DNA from: Candidatus Curtissbacteria bacterium RIFCSPLOWO2_01_FULL_41_18
GTDB taxonomy: Bacteria; Patescibacteriota; Microgenomatia; Curtissbacterales; GWA2-41-24
Reading direction: 5' to 3'
Length of the DNA stretch: 5,794 nucleotides
Assembly (NCBI GenBank): GCA_001776475.1
Contig: MFBQ01000046.1
Location: forward strand, 1-5,794
Shown here: one piece after another, positions 5,093-5,794 of the stretch
Layout: the number at the start of each line of letters is the position of its first letter
How positions within the stretch are numbered: the stretch's first letter is position 1
The notes under the pieces: model-generated
Database searches by the model: none
What the model saw: the letters and a program-made list of their open reading frames with translations, nothing else
What the model was told of the DNA's origin: nothing
Position numbers and translations under genes: made by a program

Positions 5093-5560
5093 CTAATAGG
5101 TAGGACCAACCAATTCAGGTTCCATATCCGGAGATAAAATATCGGATCTTAATTGCCTCAAAATCCCTCTTGCTGTCGCTTTTATCTCATTAACACGAGA
5201 GACAATATCATGGTTATCATCAAAAATCTCTTCAAGAGTGTCACCCGATCTTCCATTAATCACAGCTATAGATTTATCCAAAATTCCTAAAGTCCCAGCT
5301 ATAATATAGATAGATCTATCATGAAAAGCACTTAATATTGCTTTTTTAAATTCTTCTTCAGTCTCTGCACTCTTCAAAGCTTGAAGATGCTCATCACTTA
5401 AACCTTTTAGAGCCAAATCAATATCTTGGTCTCCGTGTGCAACAGCTCTGATCAAATTAAGTGCTTCAGGTATCAACTGCTCTTCATAAGATTCAGGCTC
5501 CTGTCTTAGTCTTGCAATCTCAACTGGATGTAGTCGTCTATCAGATTCTGAACTTGACAT
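5093..5560 (-). CDS. Hypothetical protein, 155 aa, helical and acidic
   Basis: I do not recognise this protein. It is soluble-looking, with no signal peptide or membrane segment and no cysteines. It is rich in Glu, Asp, Leu and Ile in a pattern suggesting mostly helices, for example around SDEHLQALKSAETEEEFKKA and the later EIKATARGILRQLRSDIL. I see no catalytic motif. The ATG at 5560 was chosen because GGAGG (5564-5568) lies three bases upstream. The longer frame from TTG 5623 runs back through a hairpin and T tract and lacks a site. The stop codon is TAG at 5093-5095. Between this gene and the upstream terminator (5622-5665) only a weak promoter is visible: TTGGGC 5618-5623, 18-nt spacer, TTTAAT 5594-5599. 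The gene stands alone, followed by the 5S promoters. Confidence 0.8.
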   Translation of the reverse strand: MSSSESDRRLHPVEIARLRQEPESYEEQLIPEALNLIRAVAHGDQDIDLALKGLSDEHLQALKSAETEEEFKKAILSAFHDRSIYIIAGTLGILDKSIAVINGRSGDTLEEIFDDNHDIVSRVNEIKATARGILRQLRSDILSPDMEPELVGPTY

Positions 5561-5568
5561 TTTCCTCC

Positions 5569-5592
5569 AAAAAAATACTCCCTTTCGGGAAT
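5569..5592 (-). terminator. Terminator-like hairpin in the leader of the 155-aa gene
   Basis: ATTCCC, loop GAAA, GGGAGT (5592-5577; 6 bp including one G-U pair possible only in minus RNA), then A and seven T (5569-5575). The Shine-Dalgarno GGAGG follows at once. It could be an attenuator, or a stabilising 5' hairpin if transcription starts nearby. The stem is short, so termination may be weak. Confidence 0.5.
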
Positions 5593-5621
5593 TATTAAAT
5601 TCTCGGACAGCTGACTTGCCC

Positions 5622-5665
5622 AAATAAAACCAGAATCATTTCCTCTCAGGAAATCTTTATTCTGG
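5622..5665 (-). terminator. Intrinsic terminator downstream of the right-edge gene
   Basis: The outer stem CCAGAAT/ATTCTGG (7 bp) and inner stem ATTTCCT/AGGAAAT (7 bp, 3-nt loop) are separated by a small asymmetric internal loop. In minus RNA they are followed by TTTTATTT (5622-5629). The other strand lacks a T tract, so the minus orientation is supported. It lies 49 bp after the stop codon of the partial gene. Confidence 0.75.
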
Positions 5666-5687
5666 AAAGTCAAGCTATGCCATCTAT

Positions 5688-5717
5688 ATTTAAGATCAAT
5701 TGATCCTTCTTTGTCAA
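5688..5717 (-). promoter_or_regulatory. Possible promoter with palindromic operator
   Basis: TTGACA (5712-5717, perfect) overlaps the stop codon of the right-edge gene. After 18 nt comes TTAAAT (5688-5693, 4 of 6). The perfect 12-bp palindrome GATCAATTGATC (5694-5705) fills most of the spacer, a position usual for a repressor. The weak -10 and the terminator just downstream lower confidence. Confidence 0.3.
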
Positions 5718-5794
5718 GACTTGTACAGTATCAGGGTTTCGTTTACATCAGCACCTTGTAAGTATGACGGATTGTTGATGATGTAATCCTCGAT
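5714..5794 (-). CDS. C-terminal end of an unidentified protein (partial)
   Basis: The minus strand is open from the right window edge for 26 codons, ending in TGA at 5714-5716. The peptide includes EDYIINNPSYLQG and ends ETLILYKS. It is followed by a well-formed intrinsic terminator at 5622-5665, which supports a real gene end. YIINNP recalls the end of some IS200-like proteins, but this is too short to assign. The 5' part lies outside the window. Confidence 0.55.
   Translation of the reverse strand: MEDYIINNPSYLQGADVNETLILYKS

Noticed and set aside
5561..5623. TTG start at 5623 for the hypothetical protein
   Set aside because: The extension translates a hairpin, a T tract and the Shine-Dalgarno region; ATG 5560 has GGAGG upstream.

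Overview
This window looks like bacterial chromosome read on the reverse strand: every gene I can support, protein or RNA, lies on the minus strand. The core genes are a four-domain ribosomal protein S1, the RadA recombination ATPase and a membrane-anchored PIN-TRAM protein, all intact and using standard stop codons. A compact four-domain S1, repeats placed inside core genes and a 5S rRNA gene away from any visible 23S gene would suit a Patescibacteria/CPR lineage such as Microgenomates. That placement is inference; no taxonomic marker was searched.

Layout from left to right, which is 3' to 5' for the genes. Positions 1-924 encode the PIN-TRAM protein and 926-2380 encode radA, with one base between them. 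About 160 bp packed with two repeat families leads to rpsA (2540-3799). Its promoter (near 3919-3927) and leader carry a long hairpin. Next come a short tandem array (3958-4024), an intact REP-associated tyrosine transposase (RAYT, 4049-4714) bracketed by an inverted 12-mer, and a 5S rRNA gene (4799-4916) with its own promoters. An unrecognised 155-aa protein (5093-5560) follows, with a terminator-rich leader, and at the right edge lie the last 26 codons of another gene.

S1, RadA and the PIN-TRAM protein probably form one transcription unit starting near 3912: translation, then recombination-dependent repair, then a predicted RNA-binding nuclease. The radA plus yacL-type neighbourhood is also known in Firmicutes. 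The 5S gene and the RAYT are separately promoted.

The most unusual feature is a repeat family built from 8-nt units, about five units per arm and arranged as a palindrome. It occurs in the S1 leader, inside S1 domain 3 as an in-frame insertion, across the S1 stop codon, and as a half element inside RadA. A second family, with CTCAGG and TTCGA cores, accompanies it at three sites, two of them inside coding sequence. Two conserved proteins therefore carry peptide insertions apparently derived from repeat DNA, in a stretch next to a RAYT. The 5S gene is not a protein ORF and would be missed by coding-only annotation.
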